From Nesterenkonia marinintestina (GTDB lineage Bacteria; Actinomycetota; Actinomycetes; Actinomycetales; Micrococcaceae), in the NCBI RefSeq assembly GCF_025420485.1, contig NZ_JAOEFD010000001.1, forward strand, positions 310,001-374,000: a stretch of DNA of 64,000 nucleotides, in the 5' to 3' direction. Positions 17,536-27,140 of this stretch are shown here, piece by piece. The notes beneath the pieces are model-generated. The model was not told where the DNA came from, made no database searches, and saw only the letters and a program-made list of their open reading frames with translations. Every line of letters begins with the position of its first letter. Position 1 is the stretch's first letter. Made by a program: the position numbers and the translations under genes.

Positions 17536-19104
17536 CTAGGGCTGCTCCATCAGCTCGGCGACCGCTGCGACGAAGGCCTCGCCGCGCGCCCGGTAGGAGC
17601 CGAACTGGTCCATCGAAGCGGCGGCAGGGGCCATGAGCACCGTCTGGTGGGGCCGTACGACCCGGGCCGCTTCGGCCACGGCGGCCCGCATGGCCGCCGG
17701 CCCGTCTGGTCCGTTCAGGACGCCGGTGTCCGCCGCATCGGGCTGTCGCAGTGCCTCATCCTCCCGCACGGCCGCACCCACCACAGGGACGTCGGGCGCG
17801 TGTCGCGCCAGGCTGGCGCGCAGCTGGGAGGAGTCTGTGCCGATCAGGACCACATGCCGCAGCCGGGGCGCGACCCGGGCCACGAGGTCGTCGTACTCGA
17901 CGCCCTTGGGCAGCCCGCCGGCGATCCACACCACGTCGGAGAAGCTGCGGAGCGAGGCCTCCGCGGCGTGGGGGTTCGTGGCCTTTGAGTCGTTGACCCA
18001 CAGGACGTCGTCGGACTTGGCCACGGGCTGGATGGTGTGGTCGGCGGCGGAGAACCCGCGGATCGCTTCGCGGATCGCCGAAGGGTCGACGTCGGCCGCC
18101 CGGGCCAGTGCGGCGGCGGCCAGGGTGTTGGCCACCACGTGACGGGGCGCGATCGGACCGAAGTCGGCCAGCTCCCCGAGCTCCAGTGCGCGGCTGCGCC
18201 GTTCGGCGAGGAACGCCCGGTCCACCAGGACGTCCTCGGCCAGACCGAGCATAGAGACGCTCGGCATCCCCAGGGTGAAGCCGATCGCTCGGCAGCCCTC
18301 CTGCACATCGGCGTCGGCGACCATCTGCTCGGTGATCGGCTCGTCCACGTTGTACACGCAGGCCGCACGCGTGTTCTCGAAGATCCGAGCCTTGGCGGCG
18401 GTGTAGGCGTCCATGCCGCCGTGCCAGTCCACGTGGTCGCGAGTGATGTTGAGCACGGCCGAGGCCAGAGGGTCCAGCAGCTCGGTGTAGTGGAGCTGGA
18501 AGCTGGAGAGCTCCACCGCCAGGAGGTCGTACCCCTCCGGGTCGCGGATCGCGTCGAGCACGGGGACCCCGACGTTGCCGCAGGCGATCGCCCGGCGTCC
18601 GTCGGCCAGCAGCATGGCCTCCAGCATGCGCACCGTGGTGGACTTCCCGTTGGTGCCGGTGATCGTGAGCCAGTCCGGCCGCCGTGCGCCCGGTCGCGCC
18701 CCGAGCCGCCAGGCGAGCTCCACCTCGGACCACACCGGAACGTCCCGTGCGGCCGCGTCGCACATCAGCGGGGAGTCGGGACGCCAACCGGGCGAGGTGA
18801 CGATGATCTCGGGCGCCTCTCCGTCGACGTCGGGCACCGACTCGGTGTGCTCGGCGCCCAGACGGACCTCGTGCACGCCCACGATGCGCAGCGTCTCGGC
18901 GTCACGGTGACGCTCCTGGGAGGTGCCGGCGTCGACCACGACGACCTTCGCCCCCAGTTCGGCGAGCGTGTCGGCGGCCGCGAAGCCGGAGAGGCCCAGC
19001 CCGGTGACCGCGACGCGCAGGCCGGCCCAGGGGGCGTCCCAGCCGCGCAGGTCGGGACGGACGGAGGGTGTGCGGACCGGTCCGGTCACTGCAGGATCAC
19101 CCAT
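17536..19104 (-). CDS. murD: UDP-N-acetylmuramoyl-L-alanine-D-glutamate ligase
   Basis: Adds D-Glu to UDP-MurNAc-L-Ala. The 522-residue product has the N-terminal nucleotide fold VAVTGLGLSGFAAADTL, the P-loop TITGTNGKSTTVRML near residues 147-161, and ELSSFQL. It also has LNITRDHVDWHGGMDAYTAAK and NDSKATNPHAAEASLRSF, all diagnostic for MurD. It is somewhat longer than the E. coli enzyme because of an N-terminal extension (about 28 residues) and inserts in the C-terminal domain. The ATG at 19104 overlaps the end of mraY by 19 nt. Confidence 0.96.
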   Translation of the reverse strand: MGDPAVTGPVRTPSVRPDLRGWDAPWAGLRVAVTGLGLSGFAAADTLAELGAKVVVVDAGTSQERHRDAETLRIVGVHEVRLGAEHTESVPDVDGEAPEIIVTSPGWRPDSPLMCDAAARDVPVWSEVELAWRLGARPGARRPDWLTITGTNGKSTTVRMLEAMLLADGRRAIACGNVGVPVLDAIRDPEGYDLLAVELSSFQLHYTELLDPLASAVLNITRDHVDWHGGMDAYTAAKARIFENTRAACVYNVDEPITEQMVADADVQEGCRAIGFTLGMPSVSMLGLAEDVLVDRAFLAERRSRALELGELADFGPIAPRHVVANTLAAAALARAADVDPSAIREAIRGFSAADHTIQPVAKSDDVLWVNDSKATNPHAAEASLRSFSDVVWIAGGLPKGVEYDDLVARVAPRLRHVVLIGTDSSQLRASLARHAPDVPVVGAAVREDEALRQPDAADTGVLNGPDGPAAMRAAVAEAARVVRPHQTVLMAPAAASMDQFGSYRARGEAFVAAVAELMEQP

Positions 19105-20192
19105 TCGCCGTAGAAGAGCGCGAGGCCGAGGCCGACGGCCAGGGCACCGATGATCCAGAAGCGGACGACCACGGTGACCTCCGCCCAGCCCTTGAGCTCG
19201 AAGTGGTGCTGCAGCGGAGCCATGAGGAAGACGCGCCGACCGCCGGAGAGCTTGAAGAAGCCGACCTGGATGATGACCGAGACGGTGATGAGCACGAAGA
19301 GGCCGCCGAGGATGATGAAGAGCAGCTCGGTGTGCGTCAGGATGGCGAAGGCGGCCAGGGCTCCGCCGAGGCCGAGGGACCCGGTGTCACCCATGAAGAT
19401 CTTCGCCGGGGACGTGTTCCACCAGAGGAATCCGATGAGTGCGCCGGTGATGATGCCGGCCAGGACCGCCATGTCCAGCGGGTCCCGCACTCCGTAGCAG
19501 ACCTCGGGGATCGACGTCTCCAGCGAGCAGTTCTGGTTCCACTGCCACGCGGCGATGAGGGTGTAGGCGGCGGTGACCATGGCTGAGGCCCCGGTGGCGA
19601 GGCCGTCGAGACCGTCCGTCAGATTGACCGCGTTCGTCGCGGCGGTGGCGATGACGTTGGCCCACACGACGAAGAGGATCGCGCCGATCACGGGCCCGAA
19701 GAAGGCGAAGTCCAGGGCGGTCTCGCGGACGAACGACACCGCGGTGGAGGCCGGGGTCTGGCCGTCGGCGTTCGGGATGACCAGAGCGAGCACCGCGAAC
19801 AGCACACCGACGATGCCCTGGCCCAGGATCTTCATCCATGGGGTCAGACCCAGCGACTGCTTCTTGGAGATCTTGGAGAAGTCGTCGGCGAATCCGACGG
19901 CGGCCATGCCCACCATCAGGAACAGCAGCAGCAGACCCGAGGCCGTCGGTCCGGTGGCGCCGTCCCGGGTGAGCGCGAGGAACAGGTGGGTGGCGAAGTA
20001 CGCGATGACGGTGGCCATGACGAAGACGGCGCCGCCCATCGTGGGCGTACCGCGCTTGACGTGGTGGGTCGTGGGTCCGTCGTCGCGGATGAACTGGCCG
20101 TAGCCGCGCCTGACCAGCAGCCGGATGAACAGCGGGGTGCCCACCAAGGTCAGGATCAGCCCCAGACCGGACCCGATCACCACACCTACCAC
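19086..20192 (-). CDS. mraY: Phospho-N-acetylmuramoyl-pentapeptide transferase
   Basis: Integral membrane enzyme that makes lipid I from UDP-MurNAc-pentapeptide and undecaprenyl phosphate. The 368-residue product has about ten transmembrane helices. Family motifs are HHVKRGTPTMGGAVF, VGFADDFSKISKK (catalytic Asp pair), NAVNLTDGLDGLATG, and the C-terminal loop PLQHHFELKGW. The GTG at 20192 overlaps the murF stop by 7 nt. All active-site blocks are intact. Confidence 0.97.
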   Translation of the reverse strand: MVGVVIGSGLGLILTLVGTPLFIRLLVRRGYGQFIRDDGPTTHHVKRGTPTMGGAVFVMATVIAYFATHLFLALTRDGATGPTASGLLLLFLMVGMAAVGFADDFSKISKKQSLGLTPWMKILGQGIVGVLFAVLALVIPNADGQTPASTAVSFVRETALDFAFFGPVIGAILFVVWANVIATAATNAVNLTDGLDGLATGASAMVTAAYTLIAAWQWNQNCSLETSIPEVCYGVRDPLDMAVLAGIITGALIGFLWWNTSPAKIFMGDTGSLGLGGALAAFAILTHTELLFIILGGLFVLITVSVIIQVGFFKLSGGRRVFLMAPLQHHFELKGWAEVTVVVRFWIIGALAVGLGLALFYGEWVILQ

Positions 20193-21697
20193 GCGGCACC
20201 TGCCTTCCCCTCATGGTCGTCCCCTGCGGGGCTGTCGTCCTCACCGTGTCCGCCGGAAGAGGTGTCGGCGGCGATGCGGTCACCCAGAAGTCTAAGTCCT
20301 GCGCTGTTCGAGGACTTGAACAACACGACGTCGCCGGGCTCCAGGATCTCTCGCAGCCGCTGCTCCGCCTCGTCGGCGGTGGCGACCCACAGGACCTCTG
20401 TCCCCCAGCTGCCCTCCGCCACGGCGCCGCGGTACAGGGGGTAGGCCTCGTCGCCGACCACGAGCGTCTGCGCGATGTTCAGACGGACCACGGTCTCCCC
20501 CAGCTGGGTGTGCCGCATGATCGACTCGTCCCCGAGCTCCAGCATGGCGCCGAGCACCGCCACCGAGCGGCGTCGCCCGGCCCGAGCGATCGTGGCCAGC
20601 GTGCGCAGCGCCTCGCGCATGGATTCGGGGTTCGCGTTGTAGGCGTCGTTGATGACGGTGACCCCGTCGGCCCGCTCGGTGCGCTCCATCCGCCAGCGGC
20701 TGGAGGGGCCGCGTCCGTCGAGCCGGGCGGCGACGTCCTCCGCTGCGACGCCGACGGCGCGGGCGGCGGCCGCGGCGGCCAGCACGTTGGTCACATGGTG
20801 GGCACCGGTGAGTCCGGAGGTCAGCCGCCGCGCCGGCGCCGTGCCCAGATGCAGGTCGAATCCCGCGCGGCCGGCCTCGTCGAGGGTGACCCCTCGGGCG
20901 GCGACGACGTCGTCCGTCGGGCCGCCGAGGCCCTCGCCGTCGACGCTCAGCCAGGTGATCGGGGCGACCGCGACCTCGGCCATGGCTCGGACCTGGGCGT
21001 CGTCGGCGTTGAGGATGACCCGACCCTGGGCGGGGACGGCCTCGACGAGCTCCTGCTTGACCGCCGCGATCCGGTCGGTGCCGCCGAACTTGCCGGCGTG
21101 GGCCGATCCGACCATCAGCACGGCGCCGACGTCGGGACAGACCATCTCCGAGAGGTACCGGATGTTCCCGGGACCGTCGGCGCCCATCTCCACCACGAGG
21201 AAGCGAGTCTCCAGCGCGGCGGTGAATACGGTCAGGGGCACGCCGACCTCGCCGTTGTAGGACCCCTGCGGCGCGACCGTGGGGCCTTCGGCCTCCAGCA
21301 CCGCCCGCAGCAGGTCCTTGGTGGTCGTCTTTCCGGCCGATCCGGTGATTCCGATGACGGTGGTGGGCGAATGCGCCCGGATCCGGTCGACGATCCCGGC
21401 GGCAAGCCGACCCATGGCCAGGACGACGTCGTCGACCAGGACCGCCGGGTGCGGACCGCCGTCGGGGTCGTCGGTCTCCCGTTCGGCCAGGACGAGGCGG
21501 GCGCCCGCGGCGAGCGCGGAGTCGATGAAGCGGTGGCCGTCGGTGGTCTCCCCCGGCTTGGCGACGAACAGAGATCCCTCGGTCATCGCCCTGGAGTCGG
21601 TGTCTGCGGAGGTGACGACCAGCTCCTCGGGATCGTCCACTCCGCGCAGGGCGCCCTCGGTGAGCGCGGCGACCTCGGCTGCCGTCAGGGGGATCAT
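20186..21697 (-). CDS. murF: UDP-N-acetylmuramoyl-tripeptide-D-alanyl-D-alanine ligase
   Basis: Adds D-Ala-D-Ala to the UDP-MurNAc tripeptide. The 503-residue product has an N-terminal domain with TDSRAMTEGSLFVAKPGETTDGHRF and the P-loop IGITGSAGKTTTKDLL near residues 116-130. It then has GSYNGEVGVPLTV, EMGADGPGNIRYLSEM and INDAYNANPESMREAL, all MurF signatures. A hydrophilic C-terminal tail (about 20 residues) follows the last conserved block. The ATG at 21697 overlaps murE by 4 nt. Confidence 0.96.
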   Translation of the reverse strand: MIPLTAAEVAALTEGALRGVDDPEELVVTSADTDSRAMTEGSLFVAKPGETTDGHRFIDSALAAGARLVLAERETDDPDGGPHPAVLVDDVVLAMGRLAAGIVDRIRAHSPTTVIGITGSAGKTTTKDLLRAVLEAEGPTVAPQGSYNGEVGVPLTVFTAALETRFLVVEMGADGPGNIRYLSEMVCPDVGAVLMVGSAHAGKFGGTDRIAAVKQELVEAVPAQGRVILNADDAQVRAMAEVAVAPITWLSVDGEGLGGPTDDVVAARGVTLDEAGRAGFDLHLGTAPARRLTSGLTGAHHVTNVLAAAAAARAVGVAAEDVAARLDGRGPSSRWRMERTERADGVTVINDAYNANPESMREALRTLATIARAGRRRSVAVLGAMLELGDESIMRHTQLGETVVRLNIAQTLVVGDEAYPLYRGAVAEGSWGTEVLWVATADEAEQRLREILEPGDVVLFKSSNSAGLRLLGDRIAADTSSGGHGEDDSPAGDDHEGKAGAAW

Positions 21698-23361
21698 CGC
21701 TCCCCCTCCTCGGCGGCGAGGACGTCGAAGCCGCGTGCCTGCAGGGCGCGGCGCAGCTCCACCCGGTCGTCGATGGCGTGGTGGGCGCCGTCGAAGTCCT
21801 GGTGCACCTCGTGTCCGCGTCCGGCCAGGATGATGGTGTCCTCGGCACCGGCGACCTCGACGGCACGGTCGATGGCCGCCGCCCGGGGGGCGACCTCTTC
21901 GAGCCGGGTGGTCAGGCGCCCCGACTCGACGGCCTCACGGGCACCCTGCATGACCTCGGCACGGATCTGAGCCGGGTCCTCGCTGTGGGGGTCGTCGTCG
22001 CTGACGATCACGTGGTCTGCCATGCGCACGGCGATCGCGCCCATGGTGGGCCGCTTGGATCGGTCCCGGTCTCCTGCCGCACCGACCACCAGGATGATCC
22101 GCCCCCGGCCCCGGGTCTGGCCGGCCGCCTCGAGGGTGCGGATCATGGCGTCGGGGTTGTGGGCGAAGTCCACGATCGCCGCCGGCGCGGTGCCGACGAC
22201 CTGCATACGTCCGGGGACGCTGATGGTGAACGGCTCGGCCTCCCGGAGGGCGGCCACGACGTCGTCGCGCTCGTCCTGCAGGGCGTCGGACTCCAGCACC
22301 ATCACCGCGGCCAGGGCCGCGTTGGAGACGTTGAACATGCCGGGCAGACCGGTCCGCGTGCGGATCCGCTCGCCGCTGTGCCGGTGGTGGAGGGTGAAGG
22401 CGTGGCCCAGCCCGTCGGCGACGACGTCGGTGACCTCCCAGTCCACCTCGGTCGGCTGGCCGGTGGTGGCCAGCGTGACCACGCGACCGGTGGCGGCCAG
22501 GGCCATCCGGTGGCCCCAGGTGTCGTCCACGGTGATGACCGAGGTGCGGGTCCGGCGGCGGGTGAACAGCTCGGCCTTGGCCGCGAAGTACTCCTCCATG
22601 GAGCCGTGCAGGTCCAGGTGGTCCTGGGTCAGATTGGTGAAGCCGGCGACGTCGTAGTGCAGCCCGGCCGTCCGTCGGTAGGTGATCGCGTGCGAGGAGA
22701 CCTCCATCGCCGCGGATCCCACCCCGCGCTCGCGGAACAGCGCCATCAGCGAGTGCAGCTGGACGGCCTCGGGAGTGGTGAGCTGGGAGGGGATCGTGTC
22801 CCGACCCGCGCGGATCTCGATGGTGCCGATGAGCCCGGTGGTGAGCCCTCGGTGTCGCATCACCTCGTCGAGCAGGGACCGCAGGAAGTAGGTGGTGGTG
22901 GTCTTGCCGTTGGTTCCGGTCACCCCGAACAGCGCGGGTCCGGACTCCGAGGTGTTGCCGTAGACGAAGGCGGCCGCGGGCCCGGCGGCCTCACGCACTC
23001 CGGCGACCTCGATCACCGGGACCCGATATCCGACGACGTCGCGCACCCGGGCCAGCCCGTCCGCATCCGTGAGCACGGCGGCCGCGCCGGCCTCCACGGC
23101 CGCGGCGGCGAAGTCGGCCCCGTGGAACCGCGCGCCGCTGACGGCCACGAACAGATCGCCCTCGCCCACCGCCTGCGGGTTCATAGCCGCCCCGGTCAGC
23201 CGGGTCTGCAGGCTCTCTCTGCCCACGGGAGTCACGATGGGGTCGTATCCGGCGCTCTGGAGCACAGCTGCCAGGTCCTCCAGGGCGCCGCCGGCGACGG
23301 CGGACGGGCGGAACACGCTGTCCTGTTCCGCGACGGTGAGCCGGACGTCGGTCTCGGTCAT
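21694..23361 (-). CDS. murE: UDP-MurNAc-L-Ala-D-Glu ligase adding the third residue, probably L-lysine
   Basis: Adds the diamino acid at stem-peptide position 3. The 555-residue product has the P-loop GVTGTNGKTTTTYFL near residues 146-160, MEVSSHAI, and TNLTQDHLDLHGSMEEYFAAK. The C-terminal domain has VDFAHNPDAMIRTLEAA. The specificity motif near residues 455-463 reads DDDPHSEDP. meso-Diaminopimelate enzymes have D-N-P-R at this place, where the Arg binds the second carboxylate; here His replaces the Arg. This points to an L-Lys (or other non-DAP) enzyme, in agreement with lysine-type walls of Micrococcaceae. The start ATG at 23361 is 66 bp from the ftsI stop. Confidence 0.95.
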   Translation of the reverse strand: MTETDVRLTVAEQDSVFRPSAVAGGALEDLAAVLQSAGYDPIVTPVGRESLQTRLTGAAMNPQAVGEGDLFVAVSGARFHGADFAAAAVEAGAAAVLTDADGLARVRDVVGYRVPVIEVAGVREAAGPAAAFVYGNTSESGPALFGVTGTNGKTTTTYFLRSLLDEVMRHRGLTTGLIGTIEIRAGRDTIPSQLTTPEAVQLHSLMALFRERGVGSAAMEVSSHAITYRRTAGLHYDVAGFTNLTQDHLDLHGSMEEYFAAKAELFTRRRTRTSVITVDDTWGHRMALAATGRVVTLATTGQPTEVDWEVTDVVADGLGHAFTLHHRHSGERIRTRTGLPGMFNVSNAALAAVMVLESDALQDERDDVVAALREAEPFTISVPGRMQVVGTAPAAIVDFAHNPDAMIRTLEAAGQTRGRGRIILVVGAAGDRDRSKRPTMGAIAVRMADHVIVSDDDPHSEDPAQIRAEVMQGAREAVESGRLTTRLEEVAPRAAAIDRAVEVAGAEDTIILAGRGHEVHQDFDGAHHAIDDRVELRRALQARGFDVLAAEEGER

Positions 23362-23426
23362 GGGCTTCTCGATCTCTCAGTCGATGGTAGGGCGCGACGG
23401 CGGCGTCGCCGGGTCCGGGGTCAAGA

Positions 23427-25208
23427 CTAGTCGTCCAGCTGGATCTCGTAGGCCTCGTCCTCGTCGCCTTCGGGAGGGACCTGGTAGGTGCTCAGCACGT
23501 GCCCCATGACGTCGGAGAAGGTGTCGGTCACCTGCCAGGACTGCCAGTGTCCCTGGGGACGGTGGATGCTCACCGACACCAGGTACTGGGGGTCGTCCAG
23601 CGGAGCCGCTCCGATGAAGGAGATGGTGTGGCCGTCGAAGCCGCCGCCTTCGCCGGCCGCCTGGGCGATCCCGGTCTTGCCGCCGACCCGATAGCCCGGG
23701 ACCTGTGCTCCGTCGCCGGTGCCCTCGGTCACCACGCCCTCGAAGAGCCGCAGCATCTCCTCGGAGGTCTCCTCGCTGAACACGCGTTCCCCCTCGGCAC
23801 GGTCCACGGGGTGCTCCCGGCCGTCGGGGTCGACGTAGGCGTCGATCAGCTGGAGGTCCTGGTGCACGCCGCCGTTGACCATGGCCTGGAACATGCTGAT
23901 GCTGTGGAGCACCGAGGAGGTGTATCCCTGGCCGAACTGCGTGCTGTAGGGCTGGCGGGCGTCCCACTCCTCCGGCGGCCGCAGCAGCGACGTCGCCTCA
24001 GAGGGCATCCCGATGTCGATGTCCTCACCGAGACCGGTGGCACGCATGTAGTCGTAGCGGACCTGTTCGTCGACCTCGTTGCCGACCATCACGGTGCCGG
24101 TGTTGTAGGACCGGGCGAAGATGCCCGCCGCGGTCATCTCATACGTCGGATGGCGGACGGCGTCGTTGACGACCTGTCCGTCGAAGTCATAGCGGTTGGG
24201 GACGGTGAATGCGTCCGTCGGGGTCACCGCGCCCTCCTCCAGGGCGGCGGCGAAGGTGATGGCCTTTCCGGTCGACCCCGGTTCGAAGTCCTGCGTGACG
24301 GCCAGCGGACGCCGGAAGAGCTCGTCGGTCTCCCCCGGGTCGGCGGGATCCACCGTCTGTGAGTCGGCCATGGCCAGGATGTCGCCGGTCTCCGCGTCCA
24401 GCACGGTCACGTTGCCCCACTGCGCGTTGTACTGGTTGGCCTTCTCGGCCACGGCCTCCTGGGCGAACCACTGGAGGTCCTGGTCCAGGGTGAGTCGGAG
24501 GTCCTGCCCGTCCTGGGCGGGAGTCTCCTCGAAGGTGGCGGTGGGGATGCGCACCCCGTCGGCGGCGATCTCATAGGTGCGCTCACCGTCGGCCCCGGCC
24601 AGGGCGTCCTGCTGCGAGAGCTCCAGACCGTCGAGCGGCTGGCCGTCGGCGCCGACGAAGCCGAGGATCGAACCGCCCACCGAACCGGAGGGGTAGGTCC
24701 GCTGGCTCAGCGGTTCGGCGTAGAGTCCGGGGATACCGATCTCCATCGCCTGACGCCGCTCCTCCGGAGTGATGCCGCGCTTGACGACCGAGTAGGGGCT
24801 GTCTCCGACCAGCGCCTCCTCGAGGTCCTGCGGATCCTCGTCGAGGGCCTCTCCGAGGTCGGCCAGGGCGCTGTCCAGGGTCACGGTGGTCTGCAGGCCC
24901 GAGACCTCGTCCCGGTCGCGGAAGTCGTCGACGACGCGCTGGTCGACGACGAGGTCGTAGCGTTCGACGTTGGTGGCCATGGTGCGGCCCTGGGAGTCGA
25001 TGATGTCTCCGCGTTCGGCGGGGATCGGCACGGTCCGCAGCCGTTCGGAGACCGCGGCCTGGGCGTGGCCGGAGGGGTCCAGCCCCTGGACGAAGACGAG
25101 TCGGATCCCGAGGACGGCGAGCAGCAGGACCAGCACCGCCAGCCCGATGCGCATCCGCTGCGACATCATGGCGCCGTGCTGGCCTCGGTGGCCGGAGGCG
25201 GGGGTCAT
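23427..25208 (-). CDS. ftsI: Peptidoglycan D,D-transpeptidase FtsI (class B PBP)
   Basis: Septal transpeptidase that crosslinks glycan strands made by FtsW. The 593-residue product has a single N-terminal membrane anchor (about 20-40), the dimerisation/pedestal domain (IPAERGDIIDSQGRTMA near 62-78) and the transpeptidase domain. The three active-site motifs are S312-T-G-K315, S366-Y-N368 and K510-T-G. No PASTA domains follow; the protein ends with an acidic tail. ATG at 25208 lies just after ftsL but has only a weak ribosome site (GAGGAC 12 bases away). ATG at 25169 is an alternative. Confidence 0.94.
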   Translation of the reverse strand: MTPASGHRGQHGAMMSQRMRIGLAVLVLLLAVLGIRLVFVQGLDPSGHAQAAVSERLRTVPIPAERGDIIDSQGRTMATNVERYDLVVDQRVVDDFRDRDEVSGLQTTVTLDSALADLGEALDEDPQDLEEALVGDSPYSVVKRGITPEERRQAMEIGIPGLYAEPLSQRTYPSGSVGGSILGFVGADGQPLDGLELSQQDALAGADGERTYEIAADGVRIPTATFEETPAQDGQDLRLTLDQDLQWFAQEAVAEKANQYNAQWGNVTVLDAETGDILAMADSQTVDPADPGETDELFRRPLAVTQDFEPGSTGKAITFAAALEEGAVTPTDAFTVPNRYDFDGQVVNDAVRHPTYEMTAAGIFARSYNTGTVMVGNEVDEQVRYDYMRATGLGEDIDIGMPSEATSLLRPPEEWDARQPYSTQFGQGYTSSVLHSISMFQAMVNGGVHQDLQLIDAYVDPDGREHPVDRAEGERVFSEETSEEMLRLFEGVVTEGTGDGAQVPGYRVGGKTGIAQAAGEGGGFDGHTISFIGAAPLDDPQYLVSVSIHRPQGHWQSWQVTDTFSDVMGHVLSTYQVPPEGDEDEAYEIQLDD

Positions 25209-25266
25209 GGCTGGTCGGGTCCTCGTGGTCCTGGGCAGGGTCCGCGGCTCGCCGCCGCGGCGGCGG

Positions 25267-25905
25267 TCAGTCCCAGCTCGGAGCCGGGATCGTGCCTCCA
25301 TCGTATTCCGAGGAGGGCTGTGCCGCGCCCGACTCTTCGGCCGCGTCGGAGGACTCGGCCTCACCGGGAGTCGGCTGCGCGAGCAGCTCCAACGCACCGG
25401 CTCCGAGGAGACCCGAGGGTGCCTCCGCCGCGGCGGCGGAGACGTCCAGGGTGTCCACGCCCTCCGACCCCGGCTGCAGAGGGTTCTGGACGAAGCTGGA
25501 CGGGCGGTCTGCCGAATCGGCGGCCTCGGCCTCCCCGGCGACGGCCCCGGACTCGAGGTCGAGGGCACCGGCCTGCCCCGGCATGACCATGCCCAGGTCC
25601 ACCGCGCTGCCGGAGAGGGCCTGGGGGGACTCGAGGTACTGGTTCTGCTGGCTCAGGGCCTGGTTCTGCTGGACCAGCAGCTGGCGTTCGGCCTGCAGCT
25701 CGACCACGCGGTACTGGGTGTTCGAGACGTGGATGTTGACGGTGAGCACCATGACCAGCGCGGCCAGGAGCAGTCCGACGATGCCGATCGTCAGACCCCG
25801 GTGACGGCGGTGGAGCTTGGGCAGCGCTCGCAGCGTCGGGCGACGGACGGCGGCGGCGCGTGGGGTGCTCTGCGGCTGCGGCATCGCCGCTGCAGGTGTG
25901 CTCAT
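25267..25905 (-). CDS. ftsL: FtsL-like divisome protein with long C-terminal extension
   Basis: The product is 212 residues: a basic cytoplasmic N-terminus, one transmembrane helix (GLTIGIVGLLLAALVMVLTV, about 37-56) and a leucine-zipper-like coiled coil (VVELQAERQLLVQQNQALSQQNQYLESP, about 67-94). It then has a 110-residue Ala/Glu/Ser-rich tail. Topology and position between rsmH and ftsI identify it as FtsL, which with FtsQ and DivIC activates FtsWI. FtsL proteins are usually 100-120 residues, so the tail roughly doubles the length. The start overlaps the rsmH stop by 4 nt. Confidence 0.83.
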   Translation of the reverse strand: MSTPAAAMPQPQSTPRAAAVRRPTLRALPKLHRRHRGLTIGIVGLLLAALVMVLTVNIHVSNTQYRVVELQAERQLLVQQNQALSQQNQYLESPQALSGSAVDLGMVMPGQAGALDLESGAVAGEAEAADSADRPSSFVQNPLQPGSEGVDTLDVSAAAAEAPSGLLGAGALELLAQPTPGEAESSDAAEESGAAQPSSEYDGGTIPAPSWD

Positions 25906-27023
25906 ACCGACCTCCTCCGTCCGACCGTTCCGTCGGGGCGCTGCGCCCCGGTGTCCGATGTGGTCCGTCGCCGCCCTGTGCGATCGTCTCTGATCCTCTC
26001 AGCCGCTCGCAGCTTTGCGGATGAGGCGCGCGGATTGCTCCCGCTTTCCTGAGGATCCGGAGTCTCGGCGCCCCGCGTCACGGCCCGATAGGTGGGGCGG
26101 TGCTCCTCGAGCTCCACGGGAAGACCTGCCGGCGCCGAGGACGTGGTGCGTGCGGTCACCGCCCGCTTGACGATCCGGTCCTCGAGTGAGTGGTAGCTCA
26201 GCACGACCAGCCGTCCGCCGAGGTCGATGCGGTCCATCGCCTCGGGGATCGCTGCCGCCAGCACCTCGAGCTCTCGGTTGACGGCGATCCGCAGCGCTTG
26301 GAAGGTGCGCTTGGCGGGGTGGCCGCCGGTGCGCTTCTTCGAGGCCGGCACCGCCGAGTCGACCAGGGCGGCGAGCTCCGCCGTTCCGGTCAGCGGCCCG
26401 TCGGCGCGTGCGGCGACGATCCGTGAGGCGATGCGCCGGGCGAACCTCTCCTCCCCGTACTCGGTCAGGATGCGCCGCAGCTCCGCCTCGTCGGCGCGTG
26501 CGAGCAGCTCGGCGGCCGTCTCGTCCTCCGAATCGGCGGAGCCGTCCATGCGCATGTCCAGCGGAGCGTCGTAGGAGTAGGCGAACCCGCGGTCGGCCTC
26601 GTCGAGCTGCAGCGAGGAGACCCCGAGGTCGAACAGGACCCCGGCGAGGCCGACGGGCCGGCCCCCGGTGCGGGCGATCTCCTCGAGCTGCCGGTCCAGG
26701 ACCTCACCGAGGTGGTCGAACACGGTCCGGACCGGATGCAGACGGTCGGCGTACCCGGACAGGCGTCGAGCGGCGAGCCGCAGGGCCTCCGGGTCCCGGT
26801 CGAGTCCCACGACGACGACGTCGTCGTCGGATTCCAGGATCGCTTCGGTGTGCCCGCCCATGCCGAGGGTGGCATCGACGACGACCGGAGTCCGGCCCTG
26901 GTCGGCGACGGCCTCGATGCCGGGGGTCAGGAGCTCGACGCAGCGCCGGAGCATCACCGGCACGTGCTTCTCAGCCGGGTTCTGCTCGGCCGGGTTCTGC
27001 TCATCCCGGTTCCCCTCGACCAT
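25902..27023 (-). CDS. rsmH: 16S rRNA (cytosine(1402)-N(4))-methyltransferase
   Basis: SAM-dependent methylation of C1402 N4 in 16S rRNA (former MraW). The 373-residue product has HVPVMLRRCVELL, the SAM loop VVDATLGMGGHTEAIL, and GLDRDPEAL. It continues with GVLFDLGVSSLQLDEADRGF, KRTFQALRIAVN and LSYHSLEDRIVK, all family hallmarks. The ATG at 27023 is preceded by GAGGAGGACCC, an excellent ribosome site. Reading further upstream would enter the hairpin-rich gap behind mraZ. The C-terminal 60 residues are basic and low-complexity. Confidence 0.96.
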   Translation of the reverse strand: MVEGNRDEQNPAEQNPAEKHVPVMLRRCVELLTPGIEAVADQGRTPVVVDATLGMGGHTEAILESDDDVVVVGLDRDPEALRLAARRLSGYADRLHPVRTVFDHLGEVLDRQLEEIARTGGRPVGLAGVLFDLGVSSLQLDEADRGFAYSYDAPLDMRMDGSADSEDETAAELLARADEAELRRILTEYGEERFARRIASRIVAARADGPLTGTAELAALVDSAVPASKKRTGGHPAKRTFQALRIAVNRELEVLAAAIPEAMDRIDLGGRLVVLSYHSLEDRIVKRAVTARTTSSAPAGLPVELEEHRPTYRAVTRGAETPDPQESGSNPRASSAKLRAAERIRDDRTGRRRTTSDTGAQRPDGTVGRRRSV

Positions 27024-27140
27024 GGGTCCTCCTCGCTCGCTGCGGTCGCTCAGTGGTGCGGAGTGGTCGGGGCGGCTGATCGGCAGACGTCGGACGGCGG
27101 GGCGTGAGGCCCTCAGACCGGTTCCCGGCCCGCTCCGGAC

